DNA from: Cryptomeria japonica
Lineage: Eukaryota > Streptophyta > Pinopsida > Cupressales > Cupressaceae
Direction: 5' to 3'
Length of the DNA stretch: 56,000 nucleotides
NCBI RefSeq assembly: GCF_030272615.1
Contig: NC_081409.1
Coordinates: forward strand, 241,638,332-241,694,331
Shown: in pieces, positions 48,158 to 56,000 of the stretch
Position numbering within the stretch: the first letter of the stretch is position 1
Layout: every line of letters starts with the position of its first letter
Notes under the pieces: generated by a model
Told to the model about the DNA's origin: nothing
The model's input: only the letters and a program-made list of their open reading frames with translations
The model's database searches: none
Made by a program: the position numbers and the translations under genes

Positions 48158-48612
48158 CTGCAAAAATCACACAACAACACATCAGAAAATATTCTGAATA
48201 AGCCTACAAGAGAAGCAAAACATCATGCAAATCCAACTACGCCAATTGCAAAATCAAAATTTCAAGTTTCAACCTTAAAAATGATCACTATTTCCCAAAC
48301 GAAAAAACATAGAAGGGAAGGAGCTTGTACGAGTCAGAATTAGGCTTAGTATGATAAAAGGCTCCCATACGACATAATATTAGACTTAGGATGACAAAAT
48401 GGTCTTTTATGAAGGTTGTCGTACGACATAAGGGTGGGGTCTGAATGATAAAACTAATTGCCTCAAACAAAAAAACAAAACTTAACAGTTTATAGAATCC
48501 TATCTCGCACGACAAAACGAGATTGGCCGACTTAAAACGTGCAAAAACTTGAAAAAATGAACAAAAAAAATCAAAATTGAGAACATAAAGAGGCTTAAGA
48601 TTGATCACTTAC
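48158..48612 (-). other. PMD gene intron 1 (455 bp)
   Basis: Donor GTAAGT at 48612-48607 and acceptor TTTTTGCAG ending at 48158. It is AT-rich with stops in all frames. It contains several GTCGTACGA-like words, for example 48418-48427, resembling those in the Tat leader. Confidence 0.65.
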
Positions 48613-48687
48613 CGTTGGCTCATAGTGTCGAGGTTGATTATGTTGTCTCTGGCACTCGAATCGATGCTCATGAGTAGAGACCACCAT
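48613..48687 (-). CDS. PMD gene exon 1 (25 codons)
   Basis: ATG at 48687 (MVVSTHEHRFECQRQHNQ) to codon 25, ending at ACG|GTAAGTG, a consensus donor. Exactly 75 nt, phase 0. The start was chosen because it is the only ATG between the TATA box and the donor in the frame that joins exon 2. Confidence 0.65.
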
Positions 48688-48759
48688 TTTCTTCGCAGAA
48701 GGCTTTTTGAATTTTCAAACGTGGAGGGTTAAAATGAATTGAAAATGACACTTTTACCT

Positions 48760-48770
48760 CTTATATAGCC
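48760..48770 (-). promoter_or_regulatory. TATA box of the antisense PMD gene
   Basis: Minus-strand GGCTATATAAG, about 75 bp upstream of the ATG at 48687. This spacing leaves room for a short 5' UTR. Confidence 0.6.
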
Positions 48771-49229
48771 AAAACCCTAATTTTTCAACTTGCTCCGATG
48801 GACATGAAAATTGTACCCTTAGCTAATTTGCCCATTCTGACTCCATTTTTGGGATTTAAATTGAAATTTGAGATTATTTTGCTAGTCAATTTCACAAAAT
48901 TTGGACCACTTAGCGCTTTTCATCAAAAGCTCATTCTCTCTTCTAATTGCGCTCAATTTCTCATGAATCAACGCTGAATCTCAATTTAATTTCTACAAAT
49001 CAACTTTGCGCTCAATTTGTTATCAATCAACGCAAAATTTTCAAAAATTCCTCTGAATCAATTTGTGCTCAAAACAACTTATCACTCAAAATTTCCTATA
49101 ATCATGTACCCTCACTATCTTTCGATTTCACTCTCGAGAGGGCATACTCATGACCTTATGACCTCACATCTTCAATGTCGAGAAAATTTTCAAATCTTCA
49201 TCGAAAGTCGAGCAAAAATATTTTTCAAC
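48771..49229 (-). other. Upstream region of the PMD gene within the Tat element
   Basis: AT-rich, no coding recognised. Probably promoter-proximal sequence of the antisense gene and Tat 3' region. Confidence 0.5.
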
Positions 49230-49857
49230 TAAAGAAAATCAATCAAATTCTTATCACTAGGGGCATCTCAACTTCATCGCTTTATATCAAGTTGATATTT
49301 CTCGATCATCTGAATCAAATCAATCTCTAGGGGCATATCAGTTTCATCGCTTCATATCAAGTTGGTATTTGTCTTCGTCTGAATCAATCTCTTAACGTTA
49401 ATCAGTTTCATCTCTTTTCATCAAGTTGATTATTCGTTTAAACTCAATCAAGGATTTAAAGAGTTTCTTTGGTCACACTCAATCTAAGAAGGTGTTCAGT
49501 TTCATCGCATCGAATCAAGCTGGACAGTTTATTTTTCGCTCATCGTATCTTGATCAATCAAGATCAAGATCGATTTGTATCTTCGCTCGTTGTGTTTAGA
49601 TCAATCAAGTTCTAGACTAGTAAGATCCGCTTCTTGATCAATCAAGCTCAAGTTCGGTATCTTTTGTTTTCTATCATTCCTAAGTTCAATCAAGTTCGGG
49701 ATCAGTATCACTTTAATTAGGCTTCATTCAGCTTCATCACTTCGAATCAAGCTAAACACCTTGCTCTTCATCTGGTTTGTGATCAATCAAGTTCAGAACT
49801 AGCATCTCCTAGACATCAAATTTTCTTTGAACCAACGCGTTGCTCATACATCAATTC
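49230..49857. repeat. Degenerate tandem repeats near the Tat 3' LTR
   Basis: Repeated words such as GGGGCAT.TCA.TTTCATCGCTT, ATATCAAGTTG.TATT and GATCAATCAAG recur at irregular spacing of roughly 60-80 bp. They form a low-complexity array between the PMD upstream region and the polypurine tract. Confidence 0.65.
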
Positions 49858-49870
49858 AAAGAGGGGCAAA
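49858..49870 (+). other. Tat polypurine tract
   Basis: AAAGAGGGGCAAA directly before the 3' LTR TGTAATACC. Confidence 0.8.
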
Positions 49871-50916
49871 TGTAATACCCTAAAAATGGTCATCTAAACC
49901 ATGAGCCCCTAATCTCGACAATGTCACCAAGGTCCTAACCAAAGGCAATTAAATAAATCTTGAGCACACAACTAATTTCTAAAATCATCAATGTCACATG
50001 GCAAAATTAATCACTCAATATGAATTAAATATTTATTTAATTAATTGATCATTCCAAGTAAATCATTTTTAAACAACTATCTTATTTATTTTATTGAATA
50101 TCCTAGCATATTTAATGAAATAAATCAATTAGCCATCAAATCTTCAAAAAAAGAAATAAATCAAAAAAGGAATTAATTGGCCAAAAAAGAATTAAAAATT
50201 TGAGAAAAGAAATCAATTGGAGATAATCCTGAAAAACAAATTAAAAATTGATAAATAATCTCAAAGAAAGAAATTAAAACAATTAAATATTAAGATTGAA
50301 TGAAATAGAGAATAAATCAATTTTTTCTTGATTTTATCTTAATTTTAGTTCAATTTCCTTTAAAACTGAGAAAAGCATCCAATCACATCAATTCACTTGG
50401 ATTGTGCTTCCTCTTGGAAAATCTTGACCGCTCATCATCATCCGATCTCAGCCTTTGGTTTCTTTCTGAATTTTCTATAAATTCAGGCTCTCATCTCTCA
50501 TTCAAAGATCCTAGAGAATATATTGCTATTATATTGTTTTTGCTCTAGGTTCATTGAGAATTTGCATTGAGATATTACATATTAGTTATTTCATATTGCT
50601 TAAATCATTTAGCTTAAATATTCATATATCGCTTAAATCATGTTAGATTAATCTTGCATATCCAGCTTAAATCTTGCATTTATCTAGCTCATATTCATGC
50701 TCGTATAGATTAAAAATCTTTCATTTAGGTGTTGTCTAGTCACTGGATAGCTTAGCAATCTGAGAGCAATCTAAACTCGCATCTACTAGAAGGCAATGGG
50801 TCGCTTTGTTATGGTTTTATTATTCATTGATTATTGATTTACTAACCATGCATCTAATGACTTAATTGAAGTGTTGTGTATTCCAGATACAGATACAGGT
50901 CCACTTTTCACACACA
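49871..50916 (+). repeat. Tat element 3' LTR (1046 bp)
   Basis: Matches the 5' LTR; ends TTTTCACACACA. The TATA box is conserved at 50476-50483. Confidence 0.92.
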
Positions 50917-51172
50917 TAGTTATTGGCCGTCATTTTCAGTGAACCTATCCCTCACCCTTGTCTACATTATGGGGGGGTTTCTCCTGTTGTTCTAATGCTT
51001 CCTTGGTTGTTGGATCAGCTCTTCAGGCTTTGGTTTTTTATGCCATCTGTATCTTTGAGTTCAATTGTTTGCCTTTGTTTTCCATCTGATTCGAGTAGTG
51101 TTATTTGAGGGCACTCATGCAGATTACAGTCTTCTCTACCTGATCATCTTCTATTTCAGTGGAGGTTCTTCA
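50917..51172 (-). other. Outer element interior next to its primer site
   Basis: 256 bp of untranslated leader (minus sense) of the outer copia-like element. No coding motif. Confidence 0.6.
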
Positions 51173-51184
51173 GCTTTGATACCA
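51173..51184 (-). other. Outer element primer-binding site
   Basis: Minus-strand TGGTATCAAAGC, one base from the iMet-type TGGTATCAGAGC, three bases after the 5' LTR end. Confidence 0.8.
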
Positions 51185-51187
51185 TAT

Positions 51188-51513
51188 TGGAGTTGAGGGA
51201 AAATCAACTCTACAGCTCCCAAAGATCACCTGCATGCAAACCTGTCATAGAAAGAGAGAAGCAAAATAGCTATGGAGGTCAAAATTCAGAGATCCAGAAA
51301 AGAGGAATCATATTGATTGTGCAACAAGAATCCAATTCAATAGTTACAGTTGTTATTAAAATACAAAGAGAGAATCCTTATAAGAGGATACTCGAAACCC
51401 TAAAGGTGAAAACCCTAAAGAATTATAAGATTCCTAAGTTTTGCTTGAGCATAGAGTATAATAGACTAATAATTAAATAAATAATTATTAGCTAATAAAA
51501 GATTACTCTAACA
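51188..51513 (-). repeat. Outer element 5' LTR (326 bp)
   Basis: Minus-strand TGTTAGAG..CTCCA. Pairs with 24329-24654. Confidence 0.88.
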
Positions 51514-51867
51514 AAATGCAATCACCATTCAAGTTAATACATATTTCTCTCAAGATAATGTATGGTTTTAACATGTTTCTTTGAACTAAATTGTATCTTT
51601 ATCATACAGATTGCAATCACCATCAACTGCACATTTTCACCTTACTTGATGTGTTGTTATAATGGTTGCATAATAACCTGGTCTTTTAATTGTTGATATG
51701 TTCATGGGAATCTTCTCACATCAATGTCATCAATGATAATCTTAAATAATGAACTACCTTGGCATTAATGATAGGATTCCCATTAATATTCCTTTGGCAT
51801 CAATGATAAAATTTCCAACAATCTACCTCTTTGTCATTGATAGAAATCTCTAAATGATTTAATATAA
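51514..51867 (-). repeat. Array unit tail after the composite element
   Basis: Begins at unit position about 1051 (AAATGCAATCACC, matching 24038) and runs to the unit end. It therefore repeats about 290 bp already present left of the composite. Confidence 0.85.
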
Positions 51868-52300
51868 AATAGACAAATAAGAACAACAAGACACAAATTT
51901 TATGTTGAAACCTCAATGGAAAACTATGACAATAAATTATAAAATAAATCTCTCTTTTACAAAGTTTGTAGGCACCAACCCATTGGAAGCACCAACCTAC
52001 AAGATATGAAGCACCAACTTCACAAAAAGATGAAGCACTGACTCCACCCAAGACGAGGCACCAACCTCAACACAAATTCTACTATAATTTTTTCCACATG
52101 TCTCTCAAACTTTGGTCATCAAATCTGCCACATAAATCAGATTATCTTCTCATAATTTGTTGCTGCAAATTTCTTTAAAGCCTTCCCATATATCTGCTAC
52201 TATGTCTCTCTAATATATATGTATAAAATTTTCACTTATACATATACAACATCATACCCTCCTTATATCTAAAAATTTTATCCTCATATACAAACTATGG
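51868..52300 (-). repeat. Array unit G, truncated
   Basis: Starts like all units and is cut after CAAACTATGG by the minus-strand copia LTR at 52301. Confidence 0.85.
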
Positions 52301-53646
52301 TGTTGTGGATAGCAGGGATGCAACAATGCAGGAAAATTGAGAGGGGGGTGAATCAGTTTTCACCAAACTCAACCAAATTGACAAAAACTTTAGATCTGAT
52401 TAGGAACAGTAACAACAAAGATAAACACCACATCAACAACACACATAACACATGTATTTTTGACGTGGAAAACCTGGGTAAGGGAAAAACCATGGTGGGA
52501 ACCTACCCACAATATGATGATACTCTATAGTAGTATGTGTAAATATTACAATGGGGAATGCACATGCATTCAGGTAGACTACCTAGAGCTCATTGCTCAA
52601 ATACAAGAAGGGCTATAACCTTGAGGAAGGCTAATTGCCTTACAAAGATCAAACAACAATCTAAATTACATGAACTAAAAGAATAGCATCTCCAAAAGTC
52701 TGATTACAGTTCTGGCTAAGGACACTCTCTACACAACAACTCTTCTCTTCTCTTCTCCACTATAAAAGGATAAATTCACTTGTTTTCACACACAACACTC
52801 TCATACAACTTGCAGACACTCACAAACACACAACTAACATGATTACAATGCTTATTTATACAAATCATCAACCTTAACCTTAAGGTCAGCTCAACACATA
52901 AAACCTAATTATAAAATTGCATAACATGATACATAAATCCATAACCAGATCAATACAATTTCGGCAAGGATATAGCATGGACCCAAATCAAATCCTCGAA
53001 CATGCAACACCACCAAATAATTTTCCAAGATCATTTGCAACACGCTACACCACGAAATATGTCGCATAACACAAAGAATACCACTGAACCAATAAAATAT
53101 TCAATAACGCGCACTGCAATCAATGTGGATCACCAAAACACATAACACGCGATCAAAGAACATCAACAAGCAACATGAGTTCCACCGCAATTATCGCAAC
53201 AACTCAGATAACAAGATTCTCCATTATTACAACATTGGAGCTCAAGAACACCAACTGACAAACTGAAAGATATGCTTGCAAAGTTCCAAATCATGAACCA
53301 TCCAATCAAAGGACACACATGAACTTCCAAAACACTCTCCCAAATCTGCAACTCGGGATATAATAATTTTGGAGCAATATGGATCAAATACCACAACTCT
53401 GCAACATTGAACACTAAAAAACTAAATCATCACACTGGATCACATAACTCAATCAAATCACCTCATAGCACTATGAAACTCATATTGAATCAATTAGAGA
53501 TAAGTATCTCAAAACCCATTAATCCGCACCAGCACATTTGCAATAGATCACCAGAACAACTCTTTGCAACAAACCAATTCTCTGCAATACATGAATATGT
53601 TGACATCAATGACAATAACATATCCCAACAACTCTAATATCTAACA
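52301..53646 (-). repeat. Copia 3' LTR (1346 bp)
   Basis: Minus-strand TGTTAGATATTAG at 53646 to CTATCCACAACA at 52301. A TATA box (TATAAATAAGC) lies at about 52850-52860 on the minus strand. Only one copy is present in the window, so the ends rest on TG..CA and the polypurine tract. Confidence 0.72.
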
Positions 53647-53659
53647 ATCTCCCCATTTT
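53647..53659 (-). other. Copia polypurine tract
   Basis: Minus-strand AAAATGGGGAGAT directly before TGTTAG. Further G-rich tracts (GGGGGAGATTG, AAGGGGGAGAG) occur upstream in the 3' untranslated part (53720-53900). Confidence 0.7.
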
Positions 53660-53999
53660 GTATTGATGGAAACATATGAATGTGAAAAACAATCAATGTA
53701 AAGAAAGAAATCAACAACCAACAATCTCCCCCTGAGATCATAAGGATCGACTCCTCCTTTGACAAATGGCTCAAAAATACTTCAGGGTTTTTCACATGCT
53801 TCTCTCCCCCTTTTATGGAAATGCCAAAGACTCATAAAAATCATTATTCTTATGCATTTATCCCTCTAAGAAGGACAATCTCTCCCCCTTAGGATAAACT
53901 CACACATCTGAACAACTGAATCATACACTAACTACTCCCCCGGAGTAGCAGTACAAACTCATCAATCTGGATAATAGAATAAGACAATGAAGTCCACTA

Positions 54000-54638
54000 G
54001 ATCGATGCAACTCAATGCATCTAGTTCACAACAAGAGGGATGAGTTCCAATCACCCCTAACTTCTCTCTCAAATATACAAATGTTTTTGCAGGCAAAGTC
54101 TTAGTGAAGATATCTGCAATCTATTCCTTTGTAGATACATACTCCAATCTAACTTCCTTATCACTGACTTTCTCTCTCAGATAATGAAACTTAATTGATA
54201 TATGCTTTGTCTTAGAATGCAACACCGGATTCTTAGAAATATTGATAGCACTAGAATTATCTCAATATATAATAGTAGGCTCATTATGAACAACTCTAAT
54301 ATCCTTTAGCATCTGCCTTATCTAAATAACCTGAGTACAGTTTCTAGCAATAACAATGTATTCAGCTTCTCCAATAGATAAAAAAAATAGCATCTTGTTT
54401 CTTACTTGTCCAAGCAACCAACTTCTTTCAATAAGAATGCTCCACCAGTAGTGCTCTTCCAGACATCAACGTCACCTGCCCAATCAACATCAATATAATC
54501 ATTTAAAGTGAAATCATCATCTTTCGGATACCACAGATCATAATCAATTATTCCCTTCAAATATCTGAATATCCTCTTCACAGCAGTAACATGACTTTCC
54601 TTAGGATTAGCCTAAAATCTTGCAACAAGACATACAAC
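54000..54638 (-). pseudogene. Copia RNase H end of pol, frameshifted
   Basis: Minus-strand reading gives HVTAVKRIFRYLKGIIDYDL, then DVDWAGDVDVWKSTTGGAFL (catalytic Asp of copia RNase H), then after a frameshift DAIFFISIGEAEYIVIARN, VLHSKTKHISIKFHYLREKV and IADIFTKTLPAKTFVYLREK. This is the standard C-terminus of copia pol in the right order. Several stops and at least one frameshift are present. The domain is truncated upstream at 54639, so reverse transcriptase and integrase are missing from the window. Confidence 0.88.
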
Positions 54639-56000
54639 TGTGTGGGGGAAAAAGTGACACTAAGCAAACATGCCCTAATCTCACTTTCATTCACACACTT
54701 GTGGAATACGAAAGAGCCTAGAGGTATCACACAATTGGCTACTTCTTTTTGTGGAAGAGAGAGCCACCGGCTACCTATTAGGATTTCTATTCCTTTGTTG
54801 TAATTGAAAGATAAGATGATGCAAGTTCAATTCCTAACCCCAAAGTGCAAGTATGAACTAGTAACAAGATTGCAAGATTGAACTTAAACAATGGAAAGCT
54901 GTAAACACAAGGACAAGACAAGAATGTAAATGCGTACCCGGTGTTAAAATCTGAGTGAAAATGTTCGGGACGGGGGCGCGGGCGCCACTGTCCTGATTCT
55001 GCCCCTGAAACTGTTGTTTTGCAACCTGAAAAGCTGTCAAAAATGCTGAAACTTGCTATCTAACAGAGGGACCAGGGCGCCCAGCGCCCCTGTCCCAGGG
55101 ACCAGGGCACCCAACGCCCCTGTCCTAGCAGGACCAGGGTGCCCCACGCTCATGTCCTGGTCTTTTTCTCTACAATTTGGTGTGTTGTCCCGTCTCAGTC
55201 TGCTTCCGTCGGATCTGCAACTTGCGGCGTCGTCCGAATCCGAAACCTGCACTTATATCTGAAAAGGTATGGTGGGCGGCTATATAGGGTTTTGCCTTAG
55301 TCAAACCCCCGCTTTGGTGATTTCCACCTCCACGAATAGCCAAGTTGTATTGTAAAAGTAATGTGTGTGCAGACCTTGTGTGTGTGCAAGATCCTAAAAT
55401 GCAAGTAAGCAAACTAGAGCAACCTAGAAAGTAAACCCTAATTGCTTGTAAATGATAATGTAAATGCTCCAAATCAAGATGTAAAGAGATCTAAAGCATG
55501 ATTACAAGTGATATAATGAGGCTTATGGAAAGACATGAAAACAACATGAAATCATACCCAACCCCAAGGGAGGGGTACAAGCCAATCTTCAGTCGGTGAT
55601 CCCTTATTGCTCTTCAATGTCTTCAAAGCCCTAAATGGATGAATGAAATTGATGAATGCTTGATGGATGGTTGCTGAATGTTGTTAAAGTCTTTCAAAGA
55701 TCTTCTCTTTCGCTGCATAGAAGGCCCTTTAAACCAAAAATCTGGATCCTTTCAAATGAAGAAAGAGAGCTCTTATATATGAAACCCTAGGTCTTAATTT
55801 CAACTTTTGGCCGACCTAGAGATTGAATCTCCCGCCAATTTCTTGGGGTTAAGCTTTATTTTATGATTGGATTGTGCTCCTAAAATTTTGGGAAAAATGT
55901 CCGGGACCATGTGCACTCCGGGCGCCATGGTCCCGACAACTTTTCAACAAATTTTCAGGGTCGTCGGATATGATGATTTTAAATAGAATCCCGAAGTTAC
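54639..56000 (-). mobile_element. Partial LTR of another minus-strand element (runs off window)
   Basis: Begins TGTGTGGGGGAAAAAGTG inside the copia RNase H. On the minus strand a TATA-like CATATATAAGAGC lies at about 55767-55779, so the LTR is in minus orientation and its left edge is the LTR end. It contains GC-rich modules also found in the non-autonomous Tat-like element: repeated GGACCAGGGCGCCC-type words (55068-55160) and a stem-loop at 55903-55934. It is either a 3' LTR or a solo LTR; its right edge is outside the window. Confidence 0.65.
55903..55934. other. GC-rich stem-loop
   Basis: Perfect arms GGGACCATG (55903-55911) and CATGGTCCC (55926-55934) with a 14-base loop closely matching that of the 42212 stem-loop (TGCACTCCGGGCGC). 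Confidence 0.75.

Larger units (their letters stand above)
38628..48687 (-). pseudogene. Plant mobile domain (PMD) gene, antisense inside the Tat element
   Basis: Minus-strand gene of the MAIN/MAIL1-type PMD family, whose host members act in gene silencing and genome maintenance; related domains occur in transposons. Exon 1 (48687-48613) joins exon 2 at 48157 in phase 0. Ignoring the 7721 bp at 39976-47696, the frame runs 628 codons to TAG at 38630 with no frameshift. The PMD shows HIDLCGLTHLGLPDIHVNHG, LVERFHSEHNTFHLPVEEMT, PEDVYRILCIP, later MLERLMETPQRLGWGSCLLA, AVGVLILQVWAWEHLP and VVERFLVSRVMRQYG. A Gly/Arg-rich linker, a coiled coil (LVEMQSQLTVAQTQLAEHDR) and a Pro/Gln-rich tail follow. 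By my reading there are nine premature stops, at 47707, 39758, 39500, 39248, 39230, 39224, about 39095, about 39041 and 38747; several would be single C-to-T changes. Confidence 0.85.
25959..50916 (+). mobile_element. Ty3 Tat-lineage LTR retrotransposon carrying an antisense PMD gene
   Basis: LTRs at 25959-26989 and 49871-50916 bracket a tRNA-Lys type primer site, a 2.3-kb leader, gag, protease, a G-patch-like segment, reverse transcriptase, RNase H, a second RNase H and integrase. Then comes a long region with a PMD gene on the opposite strand, and a purine tract (AAAGAGGGGCAAA) before the 3' LTR. The duplicated RNase H without a chromodomain, and the long region after integrase, are Tat-lineage traits. 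It spans 24.96 kb, or about 17.2 kb without the nested 7.7-kb insertion. Candidate target duplication: GTTGT (25954-25958) and GTTAT (50919-50923), one mismatch, with the LTR edge uncertain by 2 bases. Confidence 0.92.
24329..51513 (-). mobile_element. Outer copia-like element, minus strand, nearly non-coding
   Basis: Defined by two 326-bp LTRs in direct orientation. Read on the minus strand it begins TGTTAGAGTAATC at 51513. The iMet-type primer site follows the 5' LTR (51173-51184) and a polypurine tract (AAGGGGGG) precedes the 3' LTR (24655-24664). Only about 1.56 kb of its own interior remains (50917-51187 and 24655-25958); the rest is the nested Tat element. No gag or pol is visible, so it resembles a short non-autonomous (TRIM/LARD-type) element. 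The flanks do not show a target duplication. Confidence 0.8.
52301..54638 (-). mobile_element. Copia element, minus strand, 3' end only
   Basis: 3' LTR, polypurine tract and the end of pol on the minus strand, cut at 54639 by another LTR. The 5' half lies outside the window or is lost. The long LTR, and an A/C-rich 3' region between pol and LTR, fit a large plant copia lineage; the lineage is not resolved. Confidence 0.82.

Noticed and set aside
48288-48608. 106-codon minus-strand ORF upstream of the PMD exon 2
   Set aside because: Lies in the predicted PMD intron and is Phe/Leu-rich noise. The exon 1 model with consensus splice sites fits better.
54591-55472. ORFs at the right end (60-100 codons)
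   Set aside because: They fall in a partial LTR with GC-rich repeats. No domain and overlapping on both strands.

Overview
This window is a stack of plant retrotransposons inserted into one another. No tRNA or rRNA gene, no CRISPR array and no intact ordinary host gene was found. The mix points to a large, repeat-rich seed-plant genome: Ty1/copia, Ty3 chromovirus and Ty3 Tat elements, LINE tails, a plant-mobile-domain (PMD) gene, tRNA-iMet and tRNA-Lys type primer sites, and AT-rich spacers with long TG/TA tracts. A gymnosperm would fit but is not proven by the sequence.

Left part (1-10740). This is mostly unassigned AT-rich DNA. It holds a decayed copia start (primer site at 4523, gag remnants to about 5090), a LINE-like 3' tail running into a TG microsatellite (5583-6075), a 70-bp tandem duplication, a perfect 16-bp hairpin, and about 780 bp of nearly unbroken alternating purine-pyrimidine repeat (9963-10740).

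Array (10742-24328, resuming 51514-52300). A repeat unit of about 1.4 kb occurs head to tail in five long copies plus two fragments. Each unit carries, on the minus strand, a polypurine tract followed by an LTR-like start, so the array looks like an amplified copia 3' end. Three things inserted into it. The first is a 6.26-kb Ty3 chromovirus (12537-18797) with a decayed gag-pol and a C-terminal chromodomain. The second is a short LINE 3' fragment with a 23-bp target duplication and an extra 124-bp copy of the neighbouring array. The third is a 27-kb composite (24329-51513).

The composite. The outer layer is a minus-strand copia-like element with 326-bp LTRs and almost no coding capacity. Inside it sits a Ty3 Tat-lineage element (25959-50916, about 17.2 kb without later insertions) with LTRs of about 1.03-1.05 kb, a tRNA-Lys type primer site, gag, protease, a G-patch-like segment, reverse transcriptase, two RNase H domains and integrase. 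Between integrase and the 3' LTR this Tat element carries a gene in the opposite orientation. That gene has its own TATA box, a 25-codon first exon, a 455-bp intron with consensus splice sites, and a PMD protein with a coiled coil and a proline-rich tail. The frame runs 628 codons without a frameshift but has about nine premature stops. A further 7.7-kb non-autonomous Tat-like element (39976-47691; gag and a protease-like domain only) has split the PMD gene, leaving a 5-bp target duplication (ATTGG).

Right part (52301-56000). A minus-strand copia 3' LTR (1346 bp) and the end of its pol (RNase H) are cut at 54639 by another minus-strand LTR that runs off the window.

The two most notable observations are the antisense, intron-bearing PMD gene inside the Tat element, and a GC-rich stem-loop that recurs in several elements with compensatory base changes in its stem.
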